A program made the position numbers and the translations under genes. From Branchiostoma floridae (taxonomy: Eukaryota > Chordata > Leptocardii > Amphioxiformes > Branchiostomatidae): DNA of 64,000 nt. Below, piece by piece: positions 11,435-24,400 of this stretch. The notes beneath the pieces were generated by a model. It was not told the DNA's origin, did not search any database, and saw only the letters and a program-made list of their open reading frames with translations. Within the stretch, counting starts at the first letter, position 1. Each line of letters begins with the position of its first letter. The stretch is taken from positions 24,334,952 through 24,398,951 of the forward strand of contig NC_049986.1 of assembly GCF_000003815.2 (NCBI RefSeq). The letters are read 5' to 3'.

Positions 11435-11994
11435 GTAAGTTAGGTCCTTGTCGAGCTAGTTGCTCAGATGTTATTGAATCTTTCCCTCCATCTCTGCCGA
11501 TCTCAAATTTCTCTTAAAATGTATATCTACTTAGTCCCTTCCTCGTGTCTGAGGTTTGGGGGACTATGGTGGAGTCAACTACCAGCCTCTTCCATGTCCT
11601 CCTGTCTCTGGCTCTGTGGGAACACTCTGTTATTGACAAGCCCATCCAGTGTAAGACATCATCAACCCATCTCTTTTATAGTCTCCCATGCCTCTTCTTA
11701 CCATGATGATGGTCTATTTTGATATTCCAGTGGTGATGTCAGCCGCTCTAGTGACATGGCCAAAGTATTAGAGTTTTCGCCTTTTTATGATGTTAAGTAG
11801 CGTTCAATAGCTCTAGAGAATGTCTTTTAGTCCGCAGCTCACGTTATCAGCGGTTGAGAAGAAACTTTGATGAACCTGCCCTCGTACAAAACCTCTTGTT
11901 GGCCTGTTTTGCCTATAACATGCTGAAGGCAACTGCCATTAGGCATATCAAGTGTAGCTCTTGATGACGACTAGATTTTGTCCAGGAGAGAACT

Positions 11995-12078
11995 CCGATC
12001 ATTGGGGCGGTCCCTATGCCCCTATAAAAGTCGAAACGCGCCGCGGTCTGCCTCACAGGACGACTGAAGACAGTAACC
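11995..12078 (+). promoter_or_regulatory. Promoter cassette 4, diverged, nearest the gene body
   Basis: TATAAAA at 12023-12029 lies 56 bases before the ATG at 12079. The CATTCGACTTGAACTTGG block of the other three cassettes is missing and the 5' leader differs, so this copy is truncated or diverged. Part of the shared spacer (GGGGCGGTCCCTATG) is still present just upstream. Confidence 0.75.
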
Positions 12079-15000
12079 ATGAAGCTGTTTCTTGTTCTCC
12101 TCGCTGTGGCTTTTGCCAACGCTGCCCAAGGTAAGACGTTATCTCTTTAAGACGAACCCACGGTTCTCTGTTCTTCCAAAGACGTCACGCGTCAGTTTTC
12201 GGCATTTTTTTAACAGTTACCAAATGTACTTCCTGTTCCAAAAGTGAGTTTAAGAGAAGGTTGTAATACTCGTGGCAACGAGTAGGCGCTTATTCAAGAA
12301 AGCTGCGGTGTGGTTTGCATGAAAGGAATTAGTAGAAAATTATGCGGGGTTCGCCATTGAAAAAAAGCCCAACTAAGTAAGGGCAAAATTGTCTCACGAC
12401 GGACTGCAGTTTTAAATGCCAGTTTATTTGTAGGTCCAGCATATCTTTAAGCAGTTTCAATGCCAATGGCAATGCGCGTTTGGGGGCGTAGGAGCGGTGA
12501 GCTTGATCCCACAAATCTACGTAAAATTGCAAATGAAAAGTCGCAGTTTTTTCAAGCTTGCTCGAATCGGATTTTTCTACTCTCCGCATGTTAAACCACT
12601 TGTTTAATCTTTGACATATACTCTTTAAATATTGTCGACCAATCAGAGCCATGGGTTTGGGAGGTGGGTCATTTTGCAGCTTCCCGATTCGTCAGGGCGG
12701 TCTATCGAATCAGCTGATATACGAACATAGATTAACAGTTTGGAGCAGTCAGCATCATAAAACGAGTTAGCGGCAGACGCCCCGGCACCATCAGTGTCGC
12801 CACAGCCGAATCTTGAATCAACTTCTGTCATTTCATACCGTTCAACTTCTGTTTTACTTATTTTTTCTTCTCTGTATCTGCGTTTGTATAACGGATACAA
12901 AGGCGGTTGTGTTTGTAGTACCCAACCACTGAAGTTTCCTTATCAGTTGCCTTCCTCCTTCCCTTCAGTCTTCACTTTCTTCCCATTTTGCTGCAGTACC
13001 ATTTTTCCATCATTAGCCCCTCCACCATCCATGCATATTGCTGGTCCAAAGATTGAAAGTTTATTATGACATGACTGACCTACCACCACTTACATGGTCG
13101 CGATTAACAGACTCCATGATTGTAAAATGGTCTTGTCGACATGTGGACAGAGGGTTTCTCCTTAAACCGACTCCTTTTTCTCTTCTAAAGTCTTGGACTT
13201 GCTCCCCTCTCTACCAAACTCCCCCTCCATGTCTCCTGACCACTGCAGTTCCAAAGATCAAGAGTTCAGCCTGACATGGCTGACTCGCCCCCTACATGGC
13301 CGCCGAAAAACAACTCTCTCGACCTTTGTCATTTGATCGCCGCTTAATGCACGGAGACACACAAATAGGCAGATAACCGCATTGTTCCAGGCGCTGTTCA
13401 TATTGATTGTTGACCGTTCGGCCGGTTGTTTTTACACGCAGTTTGCTACGTAGGCTAAGATAAGGCCCGTACTTTGGTCGGTCCGCACTGGGCAATAGTT
13501 CATCCCGCCCGCATTGGAGTAGCACAAGTCACGAGGTGATTATACACGCCCCAAACAGCTATAAAATGGTACATTCCATAGCCAAGAGCTCATGCTGGAA
13601 ATTTCCATTGGCAATGAATTGTGGGATTATTACTTCATTGCCGAGGTGCTACTTCTCAAAGACGCAGTTCTCATTTTGTATTTGCTATGCTCACATAACG
13701 GTTTGCCTTTATCACACAATCATTACATCAAGTGACTTATGCTTCGGTTTCAGGCTTCCCAATAGCTGTATGTGGTGTTTTAAGTCACAAGGGCATTTTA
13801 AAACACGTCAGCTTATACTTTACCATTGATAATCAGTCCTTTTGCCTCAAATACTGTATCCGAAGCATGTTTGCACAATAAAAAACTAAGGAGAATCTTC
13901 CGCATCTTGGTATCAGAGTATATCAGAACATCGATATCGTGTGGATTGAACACAGCGGAAATTTTATAGTGTCGCGTCCAAGTCCTGCTTATTTCTTGAA
14001 ACTTTCTCTATTTGATTAATTTGTTTGTCAATGTAATGACCTTTAGCTTATCGTATACTGTACAAATCCCATACTATTAGATACATAGATGTCTAACTGG
14101 TATATCCACAGGAGGTAGATGAACCAAGGCACATATGACATAACCCTGTTTCTGCACCAAATGTTGAAGGATCTAATTCCGGCCGTGTAGTTGCAAGCCT
14201 TGGGATGGAGTCACAGTTCACCCATTACACACCAGATAGAGATTAACGTTAACTCTCCTGTGCGTTGACGCTACGTATCCAAATTGCAAATACAGTAGAA
14301 GCCAGTTAATTGCACAACGGATTAACGCACACTTCTGTTAACTGCACGGATTCCCCAAATCCCAAACCAGTGCGGTCCAGCTAGATTACTTCGCATTATT
14401 GCACCAGCCGGATTATTGCACGACATTTACTGGACCATAGGCCGTGCAATTAAGCGGCTTCTACTGTAGCGTGTCCACAAAAAAATGATCACGGCCAAGG
14501 CACGCCAGGGAAAGGTTGTCGTCTGTAAGGTACTGAACTGAGATCCTTTCCCCCCTTTCCCGCCCGCAGACCCCGTCAGGTGGTGCGTGACCTCCGAGTG
14601 CGAGTTGCAGAAATGCGAGCGCATGGTGACGGAGTTCCGCTACAACATGGGCGAGCCGCACTGGGAGTGGACCTGTGTGCTGGCCTCCTCCAAGGAGCAG
14701 TGCATGAAGTGGTCAGTACAAATATGTCTGTGTGTCTGTCTGTTTGTCTGTCTGTTTGTCTGTCTGTGTGAGCGCATGGTTACGGAGTTCAGCTACAACA
14801 TGGGCGAGCCGCAATATGAGTAGACGTGTGGCTTGCCTTTTCCAAGGAGTAGTCAGTACAACTCTGTCTACCTGTGTGTCTCTCTTTGTGCGTGTGGTTT
14901 CCAAAATTTCTCCACGTATTCTTGACCTTTTAAAAACGACTTAGTGCATACTCAATTCTGGGGAGGGCACAACTACATTATACTATGCTATGGATACTTT

Positions 15001-15444
15001 GTCATTTTTACATTAATCTTAGATTTGTGATTATATGATCCTGATATTTTGTTATTCTGATGCAGGGTTGACCTCGGATACGCTGATGTCGTCATGACTA
15101 AGGGTGAGGACATCTACACCGGCATCCGCACCCACCACCTGAAGCCCATCCTGTACGAGCTGCCCGAGCTCAAGGTAGGTAGAAAGCGCCACCTAGCGAT
15201 TTCAATCAGTGTGCCATACAACAGCAGTCTTTTTTTGTATACGCTTTGTTAACTTGTTGTTCTACAACGTTCTACGGACATCTCCATTCATGTAATCTCT
15301 AAACTTAAGTTCTCCTCCCCATTTTGCTTGAGTCTTTGTCAGTTTTGATGCTAATTCCCTGTTGCTAACATTGGCAGTTGGGAGAGTCCAAACAAATGTC
15401 AAGTCGTTGGATTCCACCGGTGGTGGACATGGTCACGACTTCTC

Positions 15445-15488
<44 letters not shown>

Positions 15489-18400
15489 CTTCTTTTATAT
15501 CGACATATCTATTTCTACCCACAAATTCTGGGAGTGTCCAAGCACGTGAAATGATGGGAGTCCTTCAGCCTTGCTGTGGTGCCCAATTCCTCTCCCATCT
15601 TTCTTGTCTATTTGTTTGTTTACTTGTTTGTTTGTTTACTGTTTACTGATCTACCCACAGACTCTGGGTGTGTCCAAGCACATGAAGTCCTGGGAGTCCA
15701 TCAGCCTGGCTGTTGTGCCCAAGTCCTCCCCCTTCTTTCCTGTCTGTCTCTTTGTTTGTTTGTTTGTTTACTAACACATATTTCTCCAACCACAGACTCT
15801 GGGTGTGCCCAAGCATATGATATATTGGGGGTCTATCAACCTGGCTGTTGTGCCAAAGTCCTCCCCCATCTTTCTTGTCTGTTTGTTTGTTTACTGACAT
15901 ATCTATCTCCACCCACAGACTCTGGGTGTGTCCAAGCACATGAAGTCCCGGGAGTCCATCAGCCTGGCTGTGGTGCCCAAGTCCTCTCCCATCCTTCTTT
16001 TCTACAAGTTTCTTTGTTTGTTTGCTTGTTGTTTGTTTACTAACATATCTTTCTCCACCCACAGACTCTGGGTGTGTCCAAGCACATGAAGTCCTGGGAG
16101 TCCATCAGCCTTGCTGTTGTGCCCAAGTCCTCCCCCATCTCCACCTGGCGCGACCTGGAGGGTGTGACCACCTGCCACGCCTCCGTGTACGAGCCCACCA
16201 GCTTCAAGCTGCCGGTGTGCCACATGATCCACCACGACATCATCCCCCACAAGGGCAACATGATGGAGAGCTTCGTCCACTTCTTCGAGAAGAGCTGCGT
16301 CCCCGGTAAGACCCTCTCCTGGCTTCAGGACGTTTTTCAAGAACGCCTGTTTAGTTAATTTTTGAAAAGCATGCCGTATCGCCTGTAGTAGCAGCAACAG
16401 CTGTTTCTCGCCTTTTCGTTGCCGTGTTGCCGTGTTGGCGTGTTTACGCTCTTGCGGTCATGATAAGCATAAATACAGGGAGAAAAAGATCCACATCCAA
16501 ATGAAGTGACATGCTTAGTTAAGAGCCGTTCCATTCGGTGGTACACGCTTCATACTAATGTGTCGTCCGGAACTGCTTCTATGACATATGCTCGTTGCCT
16601 GGGTCAACAATGTTCCTTTGCTAACCACCCAACGCTCTGTTTCCTTAGGAATCCTGAAGAGCTACCTGAACTACAACCGTACCATCCCCAGCACCCTGTG
16701 CGAGCTGTGCGGCTCTGAGGACCGCGAGTACTGCCACGAGTAAGGGCCCTGCTCTTATCCATCATGTAGTATACATACATACATACACGCACAGCATAAC
16801 TTCATCCACAGCACATTAATGTCATCCACAGCATAACTTCATGCACAGCATAACTTCATCCACAGCATAACTTCATGCACAGCATAACTTCATCCACAGC
16901 ATAACTTCATGCACAGCATAACTTCATCCACAGCATAACTTCATGCACAGCATAACTTCATATACAGCATAACTCCATACACAGCATAACTTCATACACA
17001 CGCAAAGCACAGTTTATGTACAACATAATGTAAGTTTATCCATACAAACTTAAAGCATAACTTATCTTACGTAACGTCTGAGATTGAGCTCAGACACGTC
17101 TATCTAGAATTTTGAATGGAAAAAAGGCTTGCCGCAGATAAAACCAAAATGTCCTGTAGTAAAAGTGCATTTAAATTTTCTGCTAAAAGTTGAATCATGA
17201 GCATGTTGAATCACGAACATTGAAGCACGTCGAATGATGATGATGATGAACATCTACCCACTTCCAACCTTCCAAATCTAAGATGAGACAACGTCTAAAA
17301 CAGCAACGACATTCACCTATCGTCCTAACATTGTACTTGTCTTCCTTCACATCTATCCAGGTACCTTGACAAGTACTCCGGTCTGGAGGGCGCCTCCCGC
17401 TGTCTGACCGAGGGCAAGGGTCAGGTCACCTTCCTGCCCCACCACTACATCGAGACCTTCATCGAGAAGTTCGGTACGTTCTCTGAACTATTCAGACAGT
17501 TTTTATACGGTCAGACCTCTTGTAAAATTGACAATAATAAATTACAACTGAACCGTTTCATTCTAGACCAGATTGGATCACAGCAGAATAGGAAAACCCG
17601 ATTTGGGGCGATCCTTAAGACTTCTTATAGATGCATGGCCAGCGTTGAGAATGTGGCGTTAGGAATACGTAACCTTTCACAGTTTTATTATCGCCGTATG
17701 GTGTTTTGATATTTATTGTTGTTTTTGTTCCTGCTCTGTATTGGAGGGTTTCTTAAGGGCCGATAGTAGACCAATATGAGTCTTACAAGAAGTACACGTT
17801 GCACATACTATTTGTATATGGTGATATGTTCAAATAGTTACTGTTTTTCTTCAGGCCGCGACTACAAGCTGGTGTGCCGTGACAACACCGAGGAGCTGGA
17901 CAGCTGGAAGGTGAAGAGCTGCCACATGGGCTACCTGCCCCGCCCCACCCTGCTCTGCTCCCACAAGGCATCTGAGGAGTACATCAACACTCTGCAGACT
18001 CTTCTCATCAACGCTGTCAAGGTACGGACCCAAAAATTACACTTAATTTTCAGGTTAAGATCTTAAACACTGCACTTAACGTGCACTTAAATGTACTACT
18101 TTAAACATTACACATAACCAATACATCAACACTCTGCAAACCCTGCTCATCAACGCTGTCAAGGTAGGATATCGATCTTAAGCATTACACATAGCTAATA
18201 CATCAACACTCATCAACGCTGTTAAGGGAGGAAGCCACATCTCTTCTATGCAGGCATATACATGTATTAGTAATATTCAGCTGCTGTATTGTTCGCAGTC
18301 AGTCTTTCTTCAACTCTCTCCACTTCATCCTGTTCATTACGAGCTTCCTTAGCTCCCGTATTTTTCTTTCAGACCGCGAATGTAGCCATACATGCCGTGA

Positions 18401-21400
18401 TATAGTTAGGCAGATCCAATGTAGATCCGACACTCTCAACAATCTTATCGTAACTTTCATATGTTGCCTGACGTAGTCCTATCCTCATGCCTGAGGGTCG
18501 GGGACTATGGTGGCATCCAGAAGATTAAGTTAAAGTCGATTTGGTAAGCATTTGCTACATCTTGAAGTGACGGTTGTTACTTTGTCCCCCAGACCTTCTC
18601 CAGCAAGGTGCGCACCTTCGATATGTTCAGCTCCGATGAGGAGTCTTACGCCTGCAAGTCTCACCTGAAGAAGGACCTCATCTTCCAGGTAAGACTCGTT
18701 AATCCTTCCTTATCGTAACCCTAATAAATCAGGAAAAAAACAGACTGATGTACATGGCAAGAAAAGCATATCCTGCGAAAAGAACTCTGCAACCGAGTCA
18801 GCTTACAGATGTGCCCTATGTGGCAGAGACTGCCATTCTCGTACAGGACTGTATAGCCATTGCCGACGCTGTAGGGCTGATATCAATTAGGATTTTACCA
18901 TGGTCAATCTTGACCGAAGGAGGCCATAACAGTAAATCGTATCCCTAGACGTGAGAATGGGCAGTCTGCTGAGACAGTGCAGGTTGTTGCAAGAATAACC
19001 CATTGACATTCCAAGACCTATTGTCTTAGGTTAAAGGTGGTGTTAGTCCGCCAATTGATGATGAACACTTTGGCATCCATCCTACAGCTGGGTGGGTTGT
19101 GTTGTATGGGTTCTCAGGTGTCTTTACAGACCAACCATGCTCGGAATTGTCCGCACAATGAGGAAAGAAAACTAGAGCGATGTCCTATGAAGGGTTGACT
19201 GCACGCTCCCTTCTAGCTAGACTTTTCTGTTTGGCGTTAGTCCTCTTACATAGGCAGTGGCGCCCTCTTGGACTGCGAGCGGCACTGCGTTCGGTCACAA
19301 GGTACTGCACACAATGCCTGTAGAAATCTTCACCCTCTTTATGATTTCTTTTCTTTTCCTCCAGGACAACTGCCGCGACCTTGTCCGCATTGACTCCGAG
19401 AAGCAGTTCGCCAACGACTTCTTCCAGACCTACGACACCTGCCACGCCCTGAAGCCCAAGCCCACCGCCCGCTTCTGCGTCTACAACAAGGAGTCCTACC
19501 ACAAGTGCCTGGATATGCAGAAGTACTTCATGAAGACCGAGAAGGTAGGAAGCTGCTTGTTGGCTCCAAATAATCATAGGTTTGGAAACAGTGTTTGAGT
19601 GACTGATCTGTCCATTACATGTATACGTATACGATTCTGGATTTAGCTTAAAATGCTGGTTTGGTGACAGCATGAGGCACACAGATGTGCTAATGGTAGA
19701 TTGTTCACGCCTAAAACCTAATCTAAGCGCTGTTCCAGAAAGGCCCTGTTTTGTGAAGTGGTGAAATATATCTTGTACTTTGACGTTTGTCAAGTGTTAT
19801 TCTTGTTTACGTTTGGAAGCAGATAAAGCGCCTGACGATGAAGTTCTGAAATATTTGGCAGGGGGCGCGTCATACACGGTACATTTTCCGCAGGTGCATG
19901 ATGATGGTGAAGAACATGCACTTCTGTACAGAATTGATAGATGGCGCTAACGCACGGTGAACCGTTTCCACAGGTGAACGAGATCAGCTGGGGCTGCGTG
20001 CTGGCCACCTCCCAGCTGGAGAGCATGAACATGCACTTCTGAACAGAATTGATAGGTGGCGCTAACGTACGGTGAACCGTTTCCACAGGTGAACGAGATC
20101 AGCTGGGGCTGCGTGCTGGCCACCTCCCTGCTGGAGTGCATGAACATGCACTTCTGAACAGAACTGATAGGTGGCGCTAACGTACGGTGAACCGTTTCCA
20201 CAGGTGAACGAGATCAGCTGGGGCTGCGTGCTGGCCACCTCCCAGCTGGAGTGCATGAAGATGCACTTCTGTACAGAATTGATAGGTGGCGCTAACGCAC
20301 GGTGAACCATTTCCACAGGTGAACGAGATCAGCTGGGGATGCGTGCTGGCCACCTCCCAGCTGGAGTGCATGAAGATGGTGCACAACGGCACCTGCGACA
20401 TCGTCTCCACCGACGCCATGCAGACCTTCATCGGCGGCAAGGAGTTCCTCCTGCAGCCCTTCATGTCCCAGTACTTCGACGTCTTCGAGACCGTAAGTAT
20501 CTTGGAAATTATATTGCCTTTAAACACGTAAGGCATAGTAAGACATCTACAGTACGTCCCCCAGTACTACGACGTTTTCGAGTCCGTGAGTAACTTAACG
20601 TTACCCTTTCTTCAAGCTAGAACAATAAGAAGAGCAATACCCAGTTAAATAATTTACTTCCTTTTCAAAACATTCCAACTATTATTTGTAAAATTTGATA
20701 ACGTCCCTACTGTATAATAGATACTTACTTGTTGTCGACTATAGCTAGTAATCACAACGTCATGGTTAGGGCAAACAACGTGTGCGTCCAAGATTTAAAC
20801 ACTTAGCAATGGATCGCTGAGACATATCTGTTTGTTTTTCTCAGTGTATTCACTTTCACGACACCACAGTTACCAGAAAGTATTTATCAGCAAGCTACAT
20901 AGAGCTTCTGTTCTACTAATTTGACATAATCTCTCTTCTCTTCCCATAGCCCATTGATGGCAAGAAGGTCTACGACCACAACATCTACACCTACACCGTG
21001 GGTGTCATGCTGAAGGACACCGTCAGGAGGCGCTTCGGCCACCACGAGACGTACGTGAACCTGAAGGATCTGAACACCTGCCACGCCGGCGTGTCCCACC
21101 CCAGCTCCTTCCACTACCCCATCGGCTGGCTGCTGGCCAACGGAACCATCCCCCGCATCGGGTCCATCTTCGAGTCCGTGGACAAGTGAGTGAGAAACTT
21201 GTTCGGTCAAACCAACACTAGCTCTGCATCACGACCACCTCGGCCTGGTCATTGATGTACAGTTAAACTCGTGCCTGTAGCCACCTTTTGCGTGAAGATC
21301 AGCTAGCCATAGAGGTCGCTTTTATGAGTAAATTTTACATAGCCGCCTGGCTACATCGGTCACCTGTGCATTCATTTTCCAAACAAATTTATTGATTAAC

Positions 21401-24400
21401 GCTGACTGTGTAATTAACGATTTTGACTTTTTGTTGGATCCATCTTCGAGTCCGTCGACAAGACATATAAATCCACATGTTTTATAAAGGCGTATACATA
21501 TAGATGTCCGTCCAATAGCTCAGACCAGCATTTCGTTAACATGTCACCGACTAACTAAAACATAGCCCAGTAAAACATTACCAACTGATCCATCTTCCAA
21601 GCGGACAAAAGGTCCAAAATCTCTATTCTTCACCGTGGCATAATCATCTGAAATTGAATTTACTCTAGACTTAACCTACAGTCTTTTTGACAATGTCAGT
21701 CCTTGCGTAAAACCGTTTGGTTGGTGAAGTTTTCTTACCGTACTTTCTTTCGCATCATTACATGCTCTTCTGTACGTCGTTCCCAGCGTTCCTCAAAGCT
21801 AACCGTTTGCATCTCGTCCCCAGGTACTTCAAGCACAGCTGCCTGCCCGGCTCCAAGCACTGGAACATGACCAAGGACCTGATCCTCGGCTACGAGTACA
21901 ACTACGGCTACAACCACACCTTCTTCGCCAACTTCACCGACTGGTACATGTGGAACATCCCCTCCACCTGGACTTGGTTCACCTACCAGAACGTCACCCC
22001 CAGGTCAGAATGGAACCTTCTGGCCTTACGACATTCCAAAATGATTCTGTAGTTCCTTCGACAAATTCGGAAGGACTTATCAAAAACGCAGTGCAACATT
22101 TGACAGCAAATTCCTGAAGATTTCAAAAATACTGTGCATTAGTCTGTCGATTGCCTTAGGCGTCGATAAAAGTATAGGGACGATAAAGGCCTGCCCAAGT
22201 TACATTGGCGATGTTCCTTTAACTAAGAAGGCCGAAAGTCCATCCGTGATGTTAGACAACATGATCCAAATTACTAGCTTTTCTCCCCAACCGAGAAAGC
22301 CTTTAACCTTCTTCAGAACAGCACTTGATCTTACTCACACGTTACTCCAGTAGTGGGTCAAAAATGTTAGAATCCAAAGTGTTTACTTATTTTCTTTTCT
22401 CCTCCTCAGCTTCATGCGCCACTTCTACCCCATCGAGAAGGAGATCGAGCACTACACCGAGCACACCACCCTGCCCTACTTCAAGGACATGCCCGTCGAG
22501 CTCATCACCAAGCTCAAGTCTCACGTCCCTGTCTCCTTCTTCAAGCAGTTCATCCACCCTCTGACCCAGCACCTCAAGTACTACAACTTCCACGATAAGG
22601 AGTAAGTCTTCTTGACTACGAGAAAAACTAACAAGAAGTCTAAACCTGTGATACGTCTGATGACGACATTTTACCTACCTAGTTCTGTGACCCTCAGGTC
22701 GTTGGGAGAGCAAGTTCGACATAAAGCTAAAGGGTCGTCTCCGTTCTTGTTTTTCCCTTGCACAGCTTAATCAGAACATAGCAGTGCACACACTCGATGA
22801 CTTATGCGTAGAAGATACCGACTTATGCTCATGGGCTTCTGCCTTTAAAAAAATCTTGGGAACCCTTCTTCCGATGAACTTTACTCCTGAGTTTACCAAG
22901 GATCTTAAACCGTATTACCAAAGCCTGAATCTAAATGCTATTATTTATCATAAGATGTCATCAAATCATCACTCTTTCATTTATGAAAACCATGCTATAT
23001 CTTTCATCAGTATCTTCATCATTATTAACTCTTGCCCGCTGTCCCTGCCCCCAGGACCCCTGTCTTCACTCCTGAGTACATCAAGGAGATGCTGACCCCT
23101 GAGCTGATGAAGAACATGATCACCCCCGAGTTCCTCAAGACCATCTTCCCTCCTTAGATTTTCATGCAGCTGGACATCCCCAAGCACCTCATCGGGATGC
23201 CTACCTCCACCGTAAGTACCACTATCAAGCACCTAATCAGCATGCCTACCTCCACCGTAAGTACCACTATCAAGCACCTAATCAGCATGCCTACCTCCAC
23301 CGTAAGTACCCCTACCTGTACCTTACCAAGCACCTCATCAGCATGCCTACCTCCACCGTAAGTACCCCTACCTGTACCTTACCAAGCACCTCATCAGCAT
23401 GCCTACCTCCACCGTAAGTACCACTACTAAGCACCTCATCAGCATGCCTACCTCCACCGTAAGTACCCCCTACCTCCACCGTAAGTACCCCTACCTGTAC
23501 CCTTACCAACACCTCATGAGCATCCCTACCTCCACTGTAAGTACCCCTTACCTGTACCTCCACCGTAAGTACCCCTACCTGTACCCTCACCAAGCACCTC
23601 ATCATGAGCATCCCTACCTCCACTGTAAGTACCCCTACCCGTACCCTTACCAAGCACCTCATCAGCATGCCTACCTCCACCGTAAGTACCATTTACCAAG
23701 CACCTCATCAGCATGCCTACCTCCACCGTAAGTACCATTTACCAAGCACCTCATCAGCATGCCTACCTCCACCGTAAGTACCCCTACCTGTACCTTACTA
23801 AGCACCTCATCAGCATGCCTACCTCCACCGTAAGTACCCCTACCTCCACCGTAAGTACCCCTACCTCCACCGTAAGTACCCCTACCTCCACCGTAAGTAC
23901 CCCTACCTCCACCGTAAGTACCCCTACCTCCACCGTAAGTACCCCTACCTCCACCGTAAGTACCCCTACCTCCACCGTAAGTACCCCTACCTCCACCGTA
24001 AGTACCCCTACCTCCACCGTAAGACTTATGTTCTCACTACCTACCAAATATCCCTTCATCCTGACATCCATTTCGTTAGGAGGACTCGTCTTTGCTACAG
24101 TCAGAATTTATGGTCAGACACTCTTGGGAATCTTTTAGACATCCATCATCGAAAGAACTTTGTCTTTGGAGAATAGGAAAATAACACTTTAGATGGTCTC
24201 TGATATATTTTGTCCAAACCTTACCTCTTTCCTCATCACCTCAATGGAAGCGGCCTGCCGGTCGACTTGGGCTCCTACAGGTTCCAATAAGCAACATCTA
24301 TAGTGTCCAGGGTTGTCTGTCCAAAGACCTGTCCATTGAGAGACATGACTACTTGTAACAACAGCCTACGCAGACGAAAGACTGTCTGAAGAAGTATTTG

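Larger units (their letters stand above)
9690..12130 (+). repeat. Tandem array of four promoter plus first-exon units
   Basis: Units of about 785, 765 and 700-750 bases each carry promoter, signal-peptide exon and the start of intron 1. Intron sequence is shared as well, for example GTGACATGGC(C/A)AAAGTATT and AACATGCTGAAGGCA in units 1 to 3. Divergence is substantial between units while ATG, signal peptide, donor and TATA are kept, which suggests selection on those parts. Confidence 0.85.

Noticed and set aside
9690-12078. Estrogen response elements expected for a yolk gene
   Set aside because: No GGTCAnnnTGACC palindrome was seen in the four promoter cassettes; half-site-like motifs are too short to report.
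12329-12652. Open frame of 107 codons on the minus strand in intron 1
   Set aside because: No domain, and it lies inside a well-supported intron; probably chance or repeat-derived.
23140-23167. Reading CTTCCCTCCTTAG or TTTTCATGCAG as acceptors that would splice out the TAG
   Set aside because: No suitable donor lies upstream within exon 14, and the frame is the same on both sides of the TAG, which fits a point change better than an intron.
23212-24026. Regular repeats with short variable parts, superficially CRISPR-like
   Set aside because: The units are exon-end-plus-donor copies in a eukaryotic intron, with no unique spacers and no cas genes.
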